A stretch of 64,000 bases of DNA from Pseudocercospora fijiensis CIRAD86 (taxonomy: Eukaryota > Ascomycota > Dothideomycetes > Mycosphaerellales > Mycosphaerellaceae): the NCBI RefSeq assembly GCF_000340215.1, contig NW_006921536.1, positions 5,594,283-5,658,282 on the forward strand, in the 5' to 3' direction. Under the pieces are notes generated by a model. It saw only the letters and a program-made list of their open reading frames with translations, did not search any database and was not told the origin of the DNA. Below are positions 1-11,985 of the stretch, one piece after another. Within the stretch, counting starts at the first letter, position 1. Each line of letters opens with the position of its first letter. Both the position numbers and the translations under genes were made by a program.

Positions 1-99
1 CCTCGAGCTTTGCCGCCTTTAGGAAGCCCCGATAACTACTACTAAACTAATAGTAGGACCTTCCTCGCTATTAGCCTCGAAGAAGGATACTAAGCTTAA

Positions 100-3000
100 G
101 GACTATACCGTATTTAACGGCTCTAGCCGCAAGCAGTATAATAATTATATACGTAACTATAAGCTTAACTAACGAAATACACCGAGGGCTCTTCTAGACG
201 ACTATTTATTAGTTGTCTACGCTATACAGTATATTAATAGCGACCTAAAACGCACCTAGGATAACTATTTTAACTCCCTCGATAATTAGACCGCTATTTA
301 GTAGCAAACCTATAAAACTATTATACTAGACACCCTTAGAAACCCTATACTAAGGCAATAATATGCTTAGGACTAGTACCTTCGAGCTAGGTAAAAGACT
401 AATCAATCGGCTCGCTTATTCGAGGCCTATTTAAAGACCCTTAAAGACGACCTTCCGCCTAAGACTAATTCTATATAGATCTCCGAGATACGCCTAAAAC
501 TTAGGTAGGAGCTTATCCTCGAATTAGACCGTCGCCGTATGTTTAAATAGGCTAATCTAACACGTATCTAATTTATAGTCGAGGTAGAAATAGCTAAACG
601 AGCTATCTAGCTCTAATAACGACTAGAATCGAGGATCCGACTAGCTAGTACTAGCTATAGTAACCGTAGCCGCGGAGGAAGCTAAGGTCTCTACTAGAAC
701 AATAGTACTAACAATAGGAATAGTAATAACGACCGTAGAAGAGGCCGTAGCCGGCGGCTATATAGAGGAGGCCGTAATAGAGGCCGTAGAAGGGGCTCGT
801 ACCCCTATAATACTAACCGCTCGACTAATAATAATAATAGTAATAACAGTTATAGCAACCCCCTAACCGGATTAAAGTGCTTTAACTATAATAGTACTAG
901 CTATCTACTAGGCTAATATAACAAACCTAAGGACTAGGCCCGAATTAACCGTGCTTCTACTAAGTATAGGAAATACCTTTTAGCCGCTAATACTACCCCT
1001 ATCGGCTCTTTTAATTAGTCGAAAAAAGAATAAGCGCCGCACTAACTGTTAGCCTAGTGCGGCGTAAAACTATCGATATTGTACTAGCTATTATACGTAC
1101 CTATCTTATATAGGATACGCATAGAACTAACTATTAAACTAAGGTTATACTAGATCTAGGAAATTTAGTTAGTACCCTTATTAACTACCGCCTAGCTAAG
1201 CAATTAGACCTTCGACAATTGCCTAGAACTAATATACTAACCCTTGCTTAGTTTAATAACGCTCGGCACTTAACCTATAGGGCCTACTATGTTTCTATAG
1301 TTCTAAAAGACGACCTCGGCAATAAACGCTTGCTAGATTTTACTACCTACGTAGTAGACATAGACAACCTTCTATCCGATATTGTTATTAGCAACCCTAT
1401 TCTTAAGCACTATACTATAGTTATAGACTTAGGCAGTTAATAGTAGCGATTTAGAATCGCTAGGAGAGAGGACATTAAATACATTAACATTAGCGAGTGT
1501 CCTAACGATATCCGGGTCCTATTTATCGGCAACCTAATACCTACCTTAGCTAATCCGACGGCTAACCTTCCCGGTAGAGATAACGATAAACCTATACCTC
1601 CTAATAGCATAGATCCTAATTAGCTTACTCGTATACCCTAGCCTATTCGAGAGACCTATATCGATATATTTAAACACTACCTAGTATCGACGTTGCCTAT
1701 ATTTAAAGAAACAGATTATAAGATTAATATTATAGAGGGCAAAGAGGTCCCCTTTAGGCCCCTCTATAACCTTAGCGAACGCGAGCTTGCTATACTACGT
1801 AAGTACCTAGATAAGAACCTAGCTAATAGTCGAATTTAGTATAGCAATAGCCCTACTAGTATACTAATCCTATTTGTCCTAAAGAAGGATAGTAGCCTAC
1901 GGCTATACGTTAACTACCGCGGACTTAATACTATTACTATTAAAGACCGTTGCCTACTTCCGCTTATTAATAAGACCCTCGATCGCCTCTCTAGCGCCTA
2001 TTTCTATACTATATTAGATATTAAGGATGCGTACTATCGTATCTACATTCGTAAGGGCGATAAATAGAAGACAGCCTTCCGTACTCGTTATAGCTATTTC
2101 GAGTACTTAGTTATACTATTTAGGCTAGCTAATGCCCCTATAACCTTCTAGTCCTATATTAATCGGGCCCTATTAGGCCTATTAGACTACCTCTATATAG
2201 TTTACCTAGATAACATCCTAGTTTATATATACTTACCTAATATTACGGAGTACTAGGCTATAGTCTGTAAGGTACTCGATCGCCTAAGAACCTATAGCTT
2301 ATATTACAAGCCTTCTAAATGTACCTTTACTACTAAAGAGGTATTATTCCTCGGCTTCCTCGTATTAACTAATAGTATTAAGGCTAATCCTAACCGGATT
2401 AAAACAATTACTAAATAGCTAACCCCTACTAGTATTAAGGAGCTTTAATTATTCCTAGGTTTTACTAACTTTTACCGCCGCTTTATTAAGGCCTATTCGA
2501 GGCATATAATGCTACTAACTAAGCTTACTAAGACTAAGGCAAACCCTTCTAGAGAGTTCAAATAGACTAATAATTTAATAAAACACAAGCCGCTTTTAAT
2601 AGTCTAAAGCAACGCTTTACTAAAATCCCTCTATTATACTATTTTATACTAAGCAAGCAGATCCGTATTAAGACTAACGCTTTACAGTTCGCTATATTAG
2701 CTATTATGTTACAATAGGCTAATAATACCTATTAGCACCCGATTGCCTTCCTTTTACGAAAGATAATCGATATAGAGCGTCGATACGAGACCTACGAGTA
2801 AGAGCTCTTAGCAATCGTAGAAGCCTTTAAGTATTAGCGCTACTATCTCGATAGTGCTTAGCACACAATTTAGGTCTATACGGACTATAACAACCTACGT
2901 AGTATTACTAAGGTTACAAGGGTTATAGGTCGATAGGCTAGATAGGCCGTCTACCTCGCTAGGTTCGATTTTAATATATTATATTAGCTAGGCGTAAGCA

Positions 3001-4925
3001 ACCCTACTAATAGCCTATCGAGGCGACCTAATTACAATAGCGAGACTTAATACATTAATTTATTGTTTCTAACCCTATAGTATAAGATTGCTATAGCCCG
3101 TATTGTTAATAAGCAAGCGTAGGATAAGCGGACCTCCGGACCCCGCGGCGGTAATAAATACTATAGCGGAGTTGTTATTCTTCTAGTATACGTTAGAAGG
3201 GACGTAGATCGCTCGAGCTATAATAACTCGATTAAAGACATTGCTATCTATAGTAATAGCCTATATAGCGACAGTACTATAGAAGAGGTTGTAGTAGTTC
3301 CGGCTACTAGTACTATTAGATATATATAATGCGTACCTCCTTTAATAGCGAGGGTGCTATTAAATAACCTTATAAATAGGGATAGTTAATCGTTTATAGA
3401 TAAGCTATTACGTACTTAGTAGAGGGACGCCTTTGCTATTAAACGTATTAATAGGCTTATAAGTAGACGAACGACTCGATCTAGTAAGAGTAATTAGTCG
3501 ATCGACGATAAAGGTTACTTAAAGTTTAAGGGCAGATACTATGTCCCCGCTAAATAATCGATTAAATAAGAGCTTTTAAAGAGACACTATAATAGTAAGC
3601 TCGCTAGTTACTATAGTATAGAGAGGTCGTACAAGCTGCTATCGCGTATATACTACTAGCTAAATAGTAAGCGGTATATAAAGGAATATATATAGACCTA
3701 TATAGTATACTAGCGTATTAAAGCACTAAAGCACCTGCTATTTAGCGAGTTGTCTTTACTTCCTGTTTCTAGTAAGCTATTCGTAGAGCTTATAATAGAC
3801 TCTATTATAGGCCTTCCTCCTACTAAGCGTAGGTATAGTAAGGACGTATATAATGCTATCCTTATTATAGTAGATCGATTTACTAAAGGCGCTCGATATA
3901 TCCCGGCGCGGAAGGATTAGACTACTATTAATATAGTAGAAGCGCTATAGAACAATATCTTCTATATCTATTAGGGAACCCCTAAGGGGATAGTGTCTAA
4001 TCGTAGATCGATACTAATATCGCACTATTAGAGCGAAATATGCCTATAGCTAAGACTAAAGCATCGGCTATTAATAGCCTTCTATCTATAGACTAACGGT
4101 TAAATAGAGAGGCAGAATGCTACCCTATAGTAGTACCTACGTAGTTATATTAATAAGAATCCCGAGGATTGGGTTAACCTCCTATAACCTATAGAATTCG
4201 TATACAATAATAGTATACACTCGTTAACTAAGGTTTTACTATATATAGCTATAATAGGCTAAAACGCTGCTTTACTATAAGACCTACTAACGCTCGAGGC
4301 CGAGCGTAATAAAAGGGAAGCGCGTTAAGTACTAGAGATACTAGCGGTAATAGAACGTATCTAGAAGATACGAGAGATCTATACTAAGATAGCTAAGAAG
4401 CTAACAAAGGCTTAAGAGTATTAAAAGACCTACTACGATAAGCGCTATATACTAATAACCTTTAAACAAGGCGATATAGTTATACTTAGTACGAAGAACC
4501 TCTATATCCGTAAACACCTATTACATAATAGCAAAACAAGGCCTAAGCTCGCACTAAGATACATTAGCCTATTCCGCATTCGAGAGGCTAGGGGTATATA
4601 GGCCTACTAGTTGTAGCTTCCTCCTTATTATACTATCTATAATACCTTCTACGTATCCCTCCTTAAACTATATTACTAGCGCGAAGGCGATAAAGCGCCT
4701 ACTAAATTAGAAGAAGTCTTAGCTAATAGTAAAGAGCTATAGTCTATAGAACGTATCCTAAAGCATCGGACTAGGCAAGGCAAGAAGGAGTACCTCCTAA
4801 GATAGCAAGGCTACTTATCTAAATAAGACTCGTAGGAGGCTAAAGACTCCTTTAAGGATATAGCTAAGTTATTAGACGAGTATTAGACTAGTATAAAGAA
4901 TAAGAAGAAGGCTAAGGGCCTATAA
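100..4925 (+). pseudogene. gypsy-1 copy A gag-pol remnant
   Basis: Reading through RIP stops gives these regions in order. Gag-like helical region about 100-620. CCHC zinc knuckle about 880-945, with some Cys codons mutated. Aspartic protease about 1080-1440, with the active site read as D-L-G. Reverse transcriptase about 1640-2560, with the LDIKDAYYRI segment and a degenerate YLDN core near 2205. RNase H about 2640-3000. Integrase zinc-binding and core region about 3540-4300, including IDFI..LPP and IVDRFTKGA-like stretches. Chromodomain about 4735-4900, with the conserved E/RILKHR and YLLRWQGYL pattern where the Trp is now TAG. No frameshifts are needed over most of pol, so decay is almost entirely by point mutation. 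It cannot encode a functional protein. Confidence 0.9.
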
Positions 4926-6159
4926 TGTTACTAGAAAGGCCTAGGATTAATACTATCCCTAGGGTGCTATTAGCTAACTAACTAGAGGCAAGACAATTGT
5001 TAGCAAGGGATAACAAGACACACTACTATAGTAAACGCGCACCGAGTATTAACGAGCGCGCTATAACTATTAACTAATCGCCTACTCTTTTAAGGAACCT
5101 ACCTCTTTACTAGCGTAACCTATAAGACCCTTCTCTTAGTACTAAATCGAGGCCCTAGGGCCTCTACGGTCGGCGAAGGCGGCGTACGTATAAACGAATA
5201 GTGCTAGCAATAATAATAATAGCGCCGTAGTACGAGTAGCGGTATACTAAAGGGCGGCACAGCCGGCGCGGCTATATTAGTAACGGTATTACGGAGTATA
5301 TTATTAGTCGAAGAAGGAAATCGGAAGTAAGGTAAAGTTAGCGCTAAGACGGCTAGCGCCGCTATTATTAATATTACCTGCTATTATCGCTACGCCTATA
5401 AGAACAACCTTACCTATACTATAGCCTAAGGCTAAGACACTAGGTTAAAAAGGGCTAAGCCGTTCGAAGGGCTTAGGGGCTAAAAAGGTTAAACGATTAA
5501 TAGACTAACTAAGGGCAAAAATATAGAGCTAAGCTAGCCGGGGTCGATCTTACGGATAATAGGTTACTTCTCGATCTTTCCGACCCTTTAAGCGAAGCGA
5601 ACCTTAACTATTACACTTATAATAGCCTTTACCTATAGAAACTAGACGAACTGCGTTTTTAAAAAGATAAGATTAATTAATTGACAATTAAAGGCTACTA
5701 AACCTAACTAATTAGAGCTAGCGAAACTACGAATAATAATAGTCCTCGTAATAATAAGAACAATCCCTCGGAAACAGACAAACCCTCGGAAGCGGACATT
5801 TCTAGGTCTTTTAAGAGTAGACGTAAAGAACTCGGTACGATATTACTTAGAACAGAGGCAGTGCTATAATACCTCGTACGCCTACCTATTATAGTAGGGA
5901 AGACGCGGTCGTATTATAATTAGTCGATAGCCCTTAATTCTTATAGATATATATTACTTTATTATATACAAGGATAGCGTAGTTAGAGTTAGATATTGTA
6001 TTAGAAGGTAAGGTTTGATATAGTTATATAATTATATAGTTAAGTGTTTAATTTAGCGCGGACTAAGTAGCTTATTAGACTTGCTAAGTTAGTAGTAATA
6101 GAGGTCGAGATTAGAATATAGACAGGCTATAAGGGCGCGGCCTTTAGAAGGGAAGCGTG
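4925..6159 (+). other. gypsy-1 copy A 3' noncoding region and polypurine tract
   Basis: About 1.2 kb between the chromodomain stop and the 3' LTR, with no domain I recognise. It contains a near-tandem repeat of a ccctcgga(a)gcggaca-type unit around 5765-5800. It ends in a purine-rich tract (tagaagggaagcg, about 6146-6158) directly before the LTR, the expected plus-strand priming site. The same region is present in all gypsy-1 copies here. Confidence 0.7.
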
Positions 6160-6356
6160 TATTAGGGCTAAAGAGGCTATACGTAATTAGTATATAACTA
6201 GGCCGAGTAAAGCTAGGGTCTTAGTGCCTTACGTAGGGCTTAGCGCTTAGCGTTAGGCTAACTAGCCTACCTTCCTCCCTCTCCTCCTAGCTCTCTATCG
6301 AATACTACCTGTACCTGCTACTACCCTATCTACCTGCTAATATAACCCTTCTTATA
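6160..6356 (+). repeat. 3' LTR of gypsy-1 copy A (197 bp)
   Basis: Starts tattagggc, which is RIP-altered TGTTAGGGCC (the TG form survives at 9245), and ends cttata, which is RIP-altered CTTACA. It matches the other gypsy-1 LTRs at 9245, 10574, 17449, 23298, 24249, 42095 and 48950. It is followed directly by RT coding sequence of copy B. Confidence 0.93.
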
Positions 6357-9244
6357 TATTCCTAGGTTTTACTAACTTCTACCGTCGATTTATCGAGAGT
6401 TACTTACAATACGTAATGCCCCTAACTAAGCTTACTAAAACTAAGGCTAACCTATCTAGAGAATTTAATTAGACTAACAAAGCGTAAGCCGCTTTTAACG
6501 GTTCAAAGAAGCGATTTACTAAAGTCCCCTTATTATACTACTTTGTACTAAGCAAACTAATCCGTATTAAGACTAACGCTTTATAGTTCGCTATATTAGC
6601 TATAATGTCTTAGTAGTTAGACAGGGACTACTACTAGTACTTAATTGCCTTCTTTTTACGAAAGATAATCGATATAGAGCGTCGCTACGAGACCTACGAG
6701 TAAGAGCTCTTAGCAATCGTTAAAGCCTTTAAGTATTAGAGGCACTACCTCGATAGGGCTTAATATACGATATAGGTCTATATAGACTATAACAACCTCC
6801 GTAGTATTACTAGGGTTACTAGGGTTATAGGTCGATAGGCTAGATAGGCCGTCTACCTCGCTAGGTTTAATTTTAATATATTATATCGGCTAGGCGTAAG
6901 CAACCCTACTGATAGCCTATCGAGGCGACCTAATTACGATAGCGAAACCTAATCTATTAATTTATTATTTCTAACCCTATAGTATAAGATTGCTATAGAC
7001 CTCGTAGTAAGGCAAGCGTAGGATAAGCGGCTTACCGGACTCCGCGACGGCTTAAAGCATATTAATACTCTTACTATATTAATAGTGCGTATTAAGCTTA
7101 ATAACACTAATAAGAAGGGTTAGGATAACTCCCTAGTCGATATCGCTATATATAGTAATAGCGATTAAAGCACTACTATAGTTAAAACTTAATGCGGCTA
7201 CTAGTACTACTAGATATATATAGTGCGTACTACGTAAGATAGCGAGAGTGCTATTAAGCGAACTTACAGACGGTAATAGCCGAGCACTTATAGATAAGCT
7301 ATTACGTACTTAGCAAAGGGACGCCTTTGCTACGGCTCGTATAGATTAGCTTAGAGGTAACCGTAAGACTAGATCTAGCAAGAATTAGTCGATTGATACC
7401 GATAGCTATTTACGCTATAAGGGTAGATTGCATATCCCTACCGAGTATTCGATACGATAAGAGCTTCTTAAGCGACACTATAATAGTAAGCTTGCCGGTT
7501 ACTATAGTATAGAGAGGTCGTACGAGCTACTATCGCGTATATACTACTAGCTAAATAGTAAGCGGGATATAAAGGACTACGTAAACACGTATACCGTATA
7601 TTAACGTATTAAGGCACTAAAGCATTAGCCTTTTAGCGAGTTATCCTTATTACTAATCCCTTATAAGCTATTTATAGAGCTTATAATAGACTTTATTATA
7701 GGTCTTCCCTCTACTAAGCGAAGAGGAAGCAAAGATATCTTTAACGCTATCCTAGTTGTTATAGACTAGTTTACTAAGGGCGCTCGCTATATCCCCGCTC
7801 GGAAGGATTAGACTACTATTAATATAGCTAAAGCACTATAGAACAACATCTTCTATAGCTATTAGGGAACCCCTAAGGGGATAGTTTCCGACCGGGGCTC
7901 GATATTTATATCTTACTATTAGAGTAAGATATGCCTATAGCTAAGACTTAAGTATCGGCTATCTATAGCCTTCTATCTATAGACAGATAGCTAGACCGAG
8001 AGACAGAATACTACCCTATAGCAGTACCTACGCAGTTATATTAATAAGAACCCCGAGGATTAGGTCAACCTCCTATAACCTACGGAATTCGTATATAATA
8101 ATAGTATGTACTCGTTAACTAAGGTCTTACTATATATAGCTATAATAGGCTAAAATGCTACTTTACTATAAGGTCTATTTACCTCGCTCGAGGCCGAGCG
8201 TAAGGAAAGGGAAGCGCGTTAAGCCCCTAAAACACTAGCGGCTATTAAGAGGGTCTAAAAGATGCGAGAAATCTATACTAAGATAGCTAACAAACTAGCA
8301 AAGGCCTAGGCCTATCAGAAGACCTACTATAACAAACACTACCTTCTAACAACCTTCCGGAAGGGCGATATAGTTATACTTAGTACGAGGAACCTACGTA
8401 TCTATAAATACCCCTCGCCCGATAGTAAAATAAGGCCTAAGCTCGTACTAAGGTATATTAGCCCCTTTCGTATCTAAGAACCTAGAGGCACCTAGGCCTA
8501 CTAGTTATAGCTTCTACCCCACCATACCACCCACAATACCTTCTATATATCCCTTTTTAAACTATACTATTAACGCGAAGGCGATAAAGCGCCTACTAAG
8601 TTAGAAGAAGTCTTAGCCGATAGTAAAGAGCTATAGTCTATAGAATGTATCCTAAAGTATCGGACTAAGTAAGGCAAGAAGGAGTACCTCCTAAGATAGC
8701 AAGGCTATTTACCTAAATAGGACTCGTAGAAGGCTAAAGACTCTTTTAAAGATATAACTAAGTTATTAGATAAGTATTAGACTAGTATAAAGAATAAGAA
8801 GAAGGCTAAGGGCCTATAATGTCGCCTAGGAATAATACTACCCCCGGGGTACTATTAGCTAACTAATTAGAGGCCGGCAAGCTAGGACAATAAGATTACA
8901 CTAGGCGCGCTACGGCGCGTTAATTAGTCGCTGCTCTTTTAAGGATTCTATCTCTTTACTAATACGCCCTATAAGGCCCTCCTCTTAGTATTTAGGTCCC
9001 CTTCTTATTCCTTTATTCTACTAAGGCCTCGAGGCCTAGGCGATCGGCGAGGGCGGCGCGCGTACGTATAAATAGTAATAATAATAATAACGACGGCGTT
9101 ACGATTATACTAAAGAACGGCGCGGCCGGCGCGGCTATATTAGTAACGGTATTACGGAGTGTATTACTAGTTAAAGCGTTACTAGTCGAAGAAGGAAATT
9201 AAAAGCAAGGTAAAGTTAGCGCTAAGACGACTAGCGCCGCTATT
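6357..9244 (+). mobile_element. gypsy-1 copy B, middle part (RT C-terminus to 3' region)
   Basis: Continuation of an older gypsy-1 copy interrupted twice. Its 5' part lies beyond the left edge, displaced by copy A. Sequence resumes at the RT segment L-F-L-G-F (6357) and runs through RNase H (about 6520-6980), integrase (about 7430-8160) and chromodomain (about 8630-8800) into the 3' noncoding region. At 9245 copy C is inserted. The ctatt at 9240-9244 is the left target duplication and recurs at 23495-23499, where copy B continues. All coding is heavily stopped by RIP. Confidence 0.9.
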
Positions 9245-9441
9245 TGTTAGGGCCAAAGAGGCTATACGTAATTAGTATATAACTAGGCTAAGTAAAGCTA
9301 GGGTCTTAGTGCCTTAGGTAGGGCTTAGCGCTTAGCGTTAGGCTAACTAGCCTGCCTTCCTCCTTCTCCTCCTAGATCTCTATCGAATACTACTTGTACC
9401 TACTACTACCCTATCTACCTGCTAACATAACCCCTATTATA
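9245..9441 (+). repeat. 5' LTR of gypsy-1 copy C (197 bp)
   Basis: Starts TGTTAGGGCC and ends CCTATTATA. Paired with 23298-23494, which shares the same unusual ...CCCTATTATA end (copy A ends CCCTTCTTATA). It contains atcgaatacta at 9382-9392, the complement of the bases just downstream of the LTR. Flanking duplication: ctatt. Confidence 0.93.
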
Positions 9442-9452
9442 TAGTATTCGAT
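9442..9452 (+). promoter_or_regulatory. candidate self-priming primer-binding site of gypsy-1 copy C
   Basis: The 11 bases tagtattcgat directly abut the 5' LTR. They are the exact reverse complement of atcgaatacta inside the same LTR (9382-9392). A short palindrome, ccctttaaggg, follows at about 9456-9466. The same arrangement is seen in copies D and E. In the Tf1 element of fission yeast the first 11 bases of the transcript fold back onto such a site to prime minus-strand DNA. That gypsy-1 works this way is inference. Confidence 0.6.
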
Positions 9453-10573
9453 CTACCCTTTAAGGGCAGCAGCTAGATAGTCCTTATTTTAAGCTTTTAG
9501 CGGTATAGCTACGAAAACTATCGATTTAACTATATTACGCCCGAAGAACGGGACCTATACGTACTAGTCTACTAAAACAACCGTACTAATTATTAAGCAA
9601 GGCCTTCTATACGGCCTATTATACTAAGTTAATCGCACTAAGCCGATACCTACTAATTCCGCTATATCCGCACTATAAGGGGCTATAATATATTATTAGT
9701 CCTACCCCCTATTATAATAGCCGGCTTATTACGAAGCAACAACAATCGCGGCGCCGCTAGTAGCGCTAGCAACGACAACGTTATTAGTACAGTGCCTACT
9801 AAAGTGCCTACTAAAGCACCTGCTAAAGTACCCGCTAAAGGGCCTACTAAAGGACCTATAATCGAAGGGGATAACCTATCGTTACCCGTTAACGATATTC
9901 TTAGCAATATTATTAATCGTCGGTACGACCGACTAGCTTTTAGCCCCTAGCTAGTAGCGAGACTTTAAGAAGCTACCTAGAATAGGCTTACTGCTCTACG
10001 CTAAGAGTAATAGCTAAAGGATAACCTCCTCGAAATTTACCGCCTATAGGAAGCCCTAGCAACTAATACTAAGCCGATAGCAGGGCCTTCCTTACTAACT
10101 ATTTAAAAGAAGGATGCTAAACTCAAGGACTGCACTGTATTTAATAGCTCTAGTCGGAAGCAATATAACGACTATATTCGTAACTATAAGCTTAACTAGC
10201 GCAATATACTAAGGGCGCTACTAGACGACTATTCCTTAGTCGTCTATGCTATACAATATATTAATAGAGACCTAAAGCGCACCTAGGATAACTACTTTAA
10301 CTCCCTTACTAATTAGACCGCTATTTAGTAGCAAACCTATAAAACTATTATACTAGACACCCTTAGAAACCCTATACTAAGGCAATAACACGCTTAGGAC
10401 TAGTACCTCCGAGCTAAGCAAAAGACTAATTAATTAGCTCGCTTATTTAAGGCCTATTTAAAGACCCTCGAAGATAACCTTCCGGCTAAAACTAATTCTA
10501 TATAGATCTCTAAGATACGCCTAAAACTTAGGTAGGAGCTTATCCTCGAATTAGACCGCCGCCGTATGTTCTA

Positions 10574-10769
10574 TATAAGAAGGGTATATTAGTAGGTAGA
10601 TAGGGTAGTAGTAGGTACGAGTAGTATTCGATAAGGATCTAGAAGGAGAGGGAGGAAGGCAGGAGAGTTAGCCTAACGCCAAGCGCCAAGCCCTGCCTAA
10701 GGCATCGAGACCCTAGCTTCACTCGGCCTAGTTACATGCTAATTACGTATAGCCTCTTTGGCCCTAATA
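10574..10769 (-). repeat. 3' LTR of gypsy-1 copy D (196 bp)
   Basis: Reads tataagaaggg...ccctaata on the plus strand. The purine tract of the element (tagaagggaagcgta on the minus strand) lies just right of it at 10770-10784. It is identical in layout to 17449-17644. Confidence 0.94.
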
Positions 10770-11985
10770 TACGCTTCCCTTCTAAAGGCCGCGCCCTCGT
10801 AGCCTTCCTATATTCCAATCCCGACCTCTATTGCCGCTGACTTAGCAAGTCTAATAAGCTGCTTAGCCGCGCTAAATTGAACACTTAACTACCTAATTAT
10901 ATAACTATATCAAACCTTACCTCTAAACAACATAATATACAACTCCAACTGCGCTATTCTTATATATAATAAAGTAAAGGGATATAAAGCTATAAGAATT
11001 AAGGGCTATCGACTAATTACAATACGAGCGCGTCTTCCCTACTGCAATAGGTAGACGTACGAGGTATTATAGCCCTACCTCCGCTCTAAGTAATGTCGTA
11101 CCGAGTTCTTTGCGTCTACTCTTAAAAGACCTAGCAATGTCCGCTTCCGAGGGTTTGTTCGCTTCTGAGGGTTATTATTCCTATTGTTCGTAGTTTCGCT
11201 AGCCCTAATTAGCTAGGTTTAGCAGCCTTTAAGTGTCAATCTTATCTTATCTTTTTAAAAAACACAGCTCGTCTAGTTTCTATAGGTAAAGGCTATTATA
11301 AGTGCAGTAGTAGAGGTTCGCCTCGCTTAAAGGGTTAGATAGATCGAGGAGTAACCTATTGTCCGCAAGATCGACCCCGGCTAGCTTAGCTCTATAGTTT
11401 TGCCCTTAGTTAGCTAGTCTATTAGTCGCTTAATCCTTTAAGCGGCTTAAAGTTTTAATTAAAGTTTTGATTAAAGTTTGATTAAGGTGCCTTAGGCTCG
11501 TAGTATAGGTAAGGTTGTGTCTGTAGGCGTAGCGACAATAGCAAGTAATGTTAATAATAGTAGCGCTAGTCGTCTTAGCGCTAACTTTACCTTCTTTAAC
11601 TAATAACAACTCGGCAATACCGTTACTAATATAGCGGTATCCTTCCTTTCTTAAACAGCAACACACCCCGTAATACTGTTACTAATATAGCCGCGCCGGC
11701 TACGCCGATTGCCTAGGCCTCGAGGCCTCGACGGAATGAGGGAATAAGAGGGGGACCTATAGGGCGCGTTAGTAAAGAGGTAGAATCCTTAAAAGAGTAG
11801 GCAATTAGTTAACGCGTCGTAGCGCGCTTGTTAACACTTAGTGCGCGTTTACTATAGTAGTGTAGTCTTATTGTCCTTTGTTACTAACAATTGCTTGCTT
11901 CTAATTAGTTAGCTAATAGCACCCTAGGGGTAGCATTAATCCTAGGCCTTAGTAGTAACATTATAAGCTTTTGGCCTTCTTCTTG
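10770..11985 (-). other. gypsy-1 copy D 3' noncoding region
   Basis: Stretch of about 1.2 kb between the chromodomain and the 3' LTR, homologous to 4925-6159. A 78-codon stop-free stretch (11430-11666, minus) lies here. It has no recognisable domain and is open only because this copy is less mutated; I do not call it a gene. Confidence 0.65.

Larger units (their letters stand above)
1..6356 (+). mobile_element. gypsy-1 copy A, Ty3/gypsy chromovirus, 5' end off window
   Basis: LTR retrotransposon read on the plus strand: gag, aspartic protease, reverse transcriptase, RNase H, integrase, chromodomain, long 3' noncoding region, then a 3' LTR at 6160-6356. Domain order PR-RT-RH-INT with a C-terminal chromodomain defines a chromovirus of the Ty3/gypsy (Metaviridae) group. 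The 5' LTR lies left of the window. The reading frame is full of TAG and TAA stops replacing Gln and Trp, with TA replacing CA and TG throughout: a RIP-killed copy. Immediately after the LTR the sequence resumes in the middle of an RT domain of a second copy (copy B), so copy A is inserted into copy B. The expected 5-base target duplication would be tattc at 6357-6361, but its partner is off the window. Confidence 0.93.
9245..10573 (+). mobile_element. gypsy-1 copy C, left part (5' LTR and gag N-terminus)
   Basis: Begins with a 5' LTR that retains the canonical TG start (TGTTAGGG at 9245). It is followed by the primer-binding region and gag. The gag leader contains a low-complexity proline, alanine, threonine and lysine-rich stretch (about 9770-9860, repeats of the gcctactaaag type). 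The element is broken at 10573 by the minus-strand insertion of copy D, with ttcta at 10569-10573 as the target duplication, and resumes at 17645. Removing copy D and one duplication restores a colinear 7.17 kb element from 9245 to 23494. Confidence 0.93.

Noticed and set aside
5765..5800. CRISPR-like or tandem repeat array from the doubled ccctcggaagcgga unit
   Set aside because: Only two or three imperfect units without spacers, located in the 3' region of every gypsy-1 copy. This is a eukaryotic retrotransposon, not a CRISPR array.
9683..9907. 74-codon minus-strand frame with Leu/Gly repeats, and its counterpart 16983-17228 on plus
   Set aside because: Both are the antisense of the Pro/Lys/Thr-rich gag leader of gypsy-1 copies C and D. 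The apparent membrane-like repeats come from reading that low-complexity stretch backwards.
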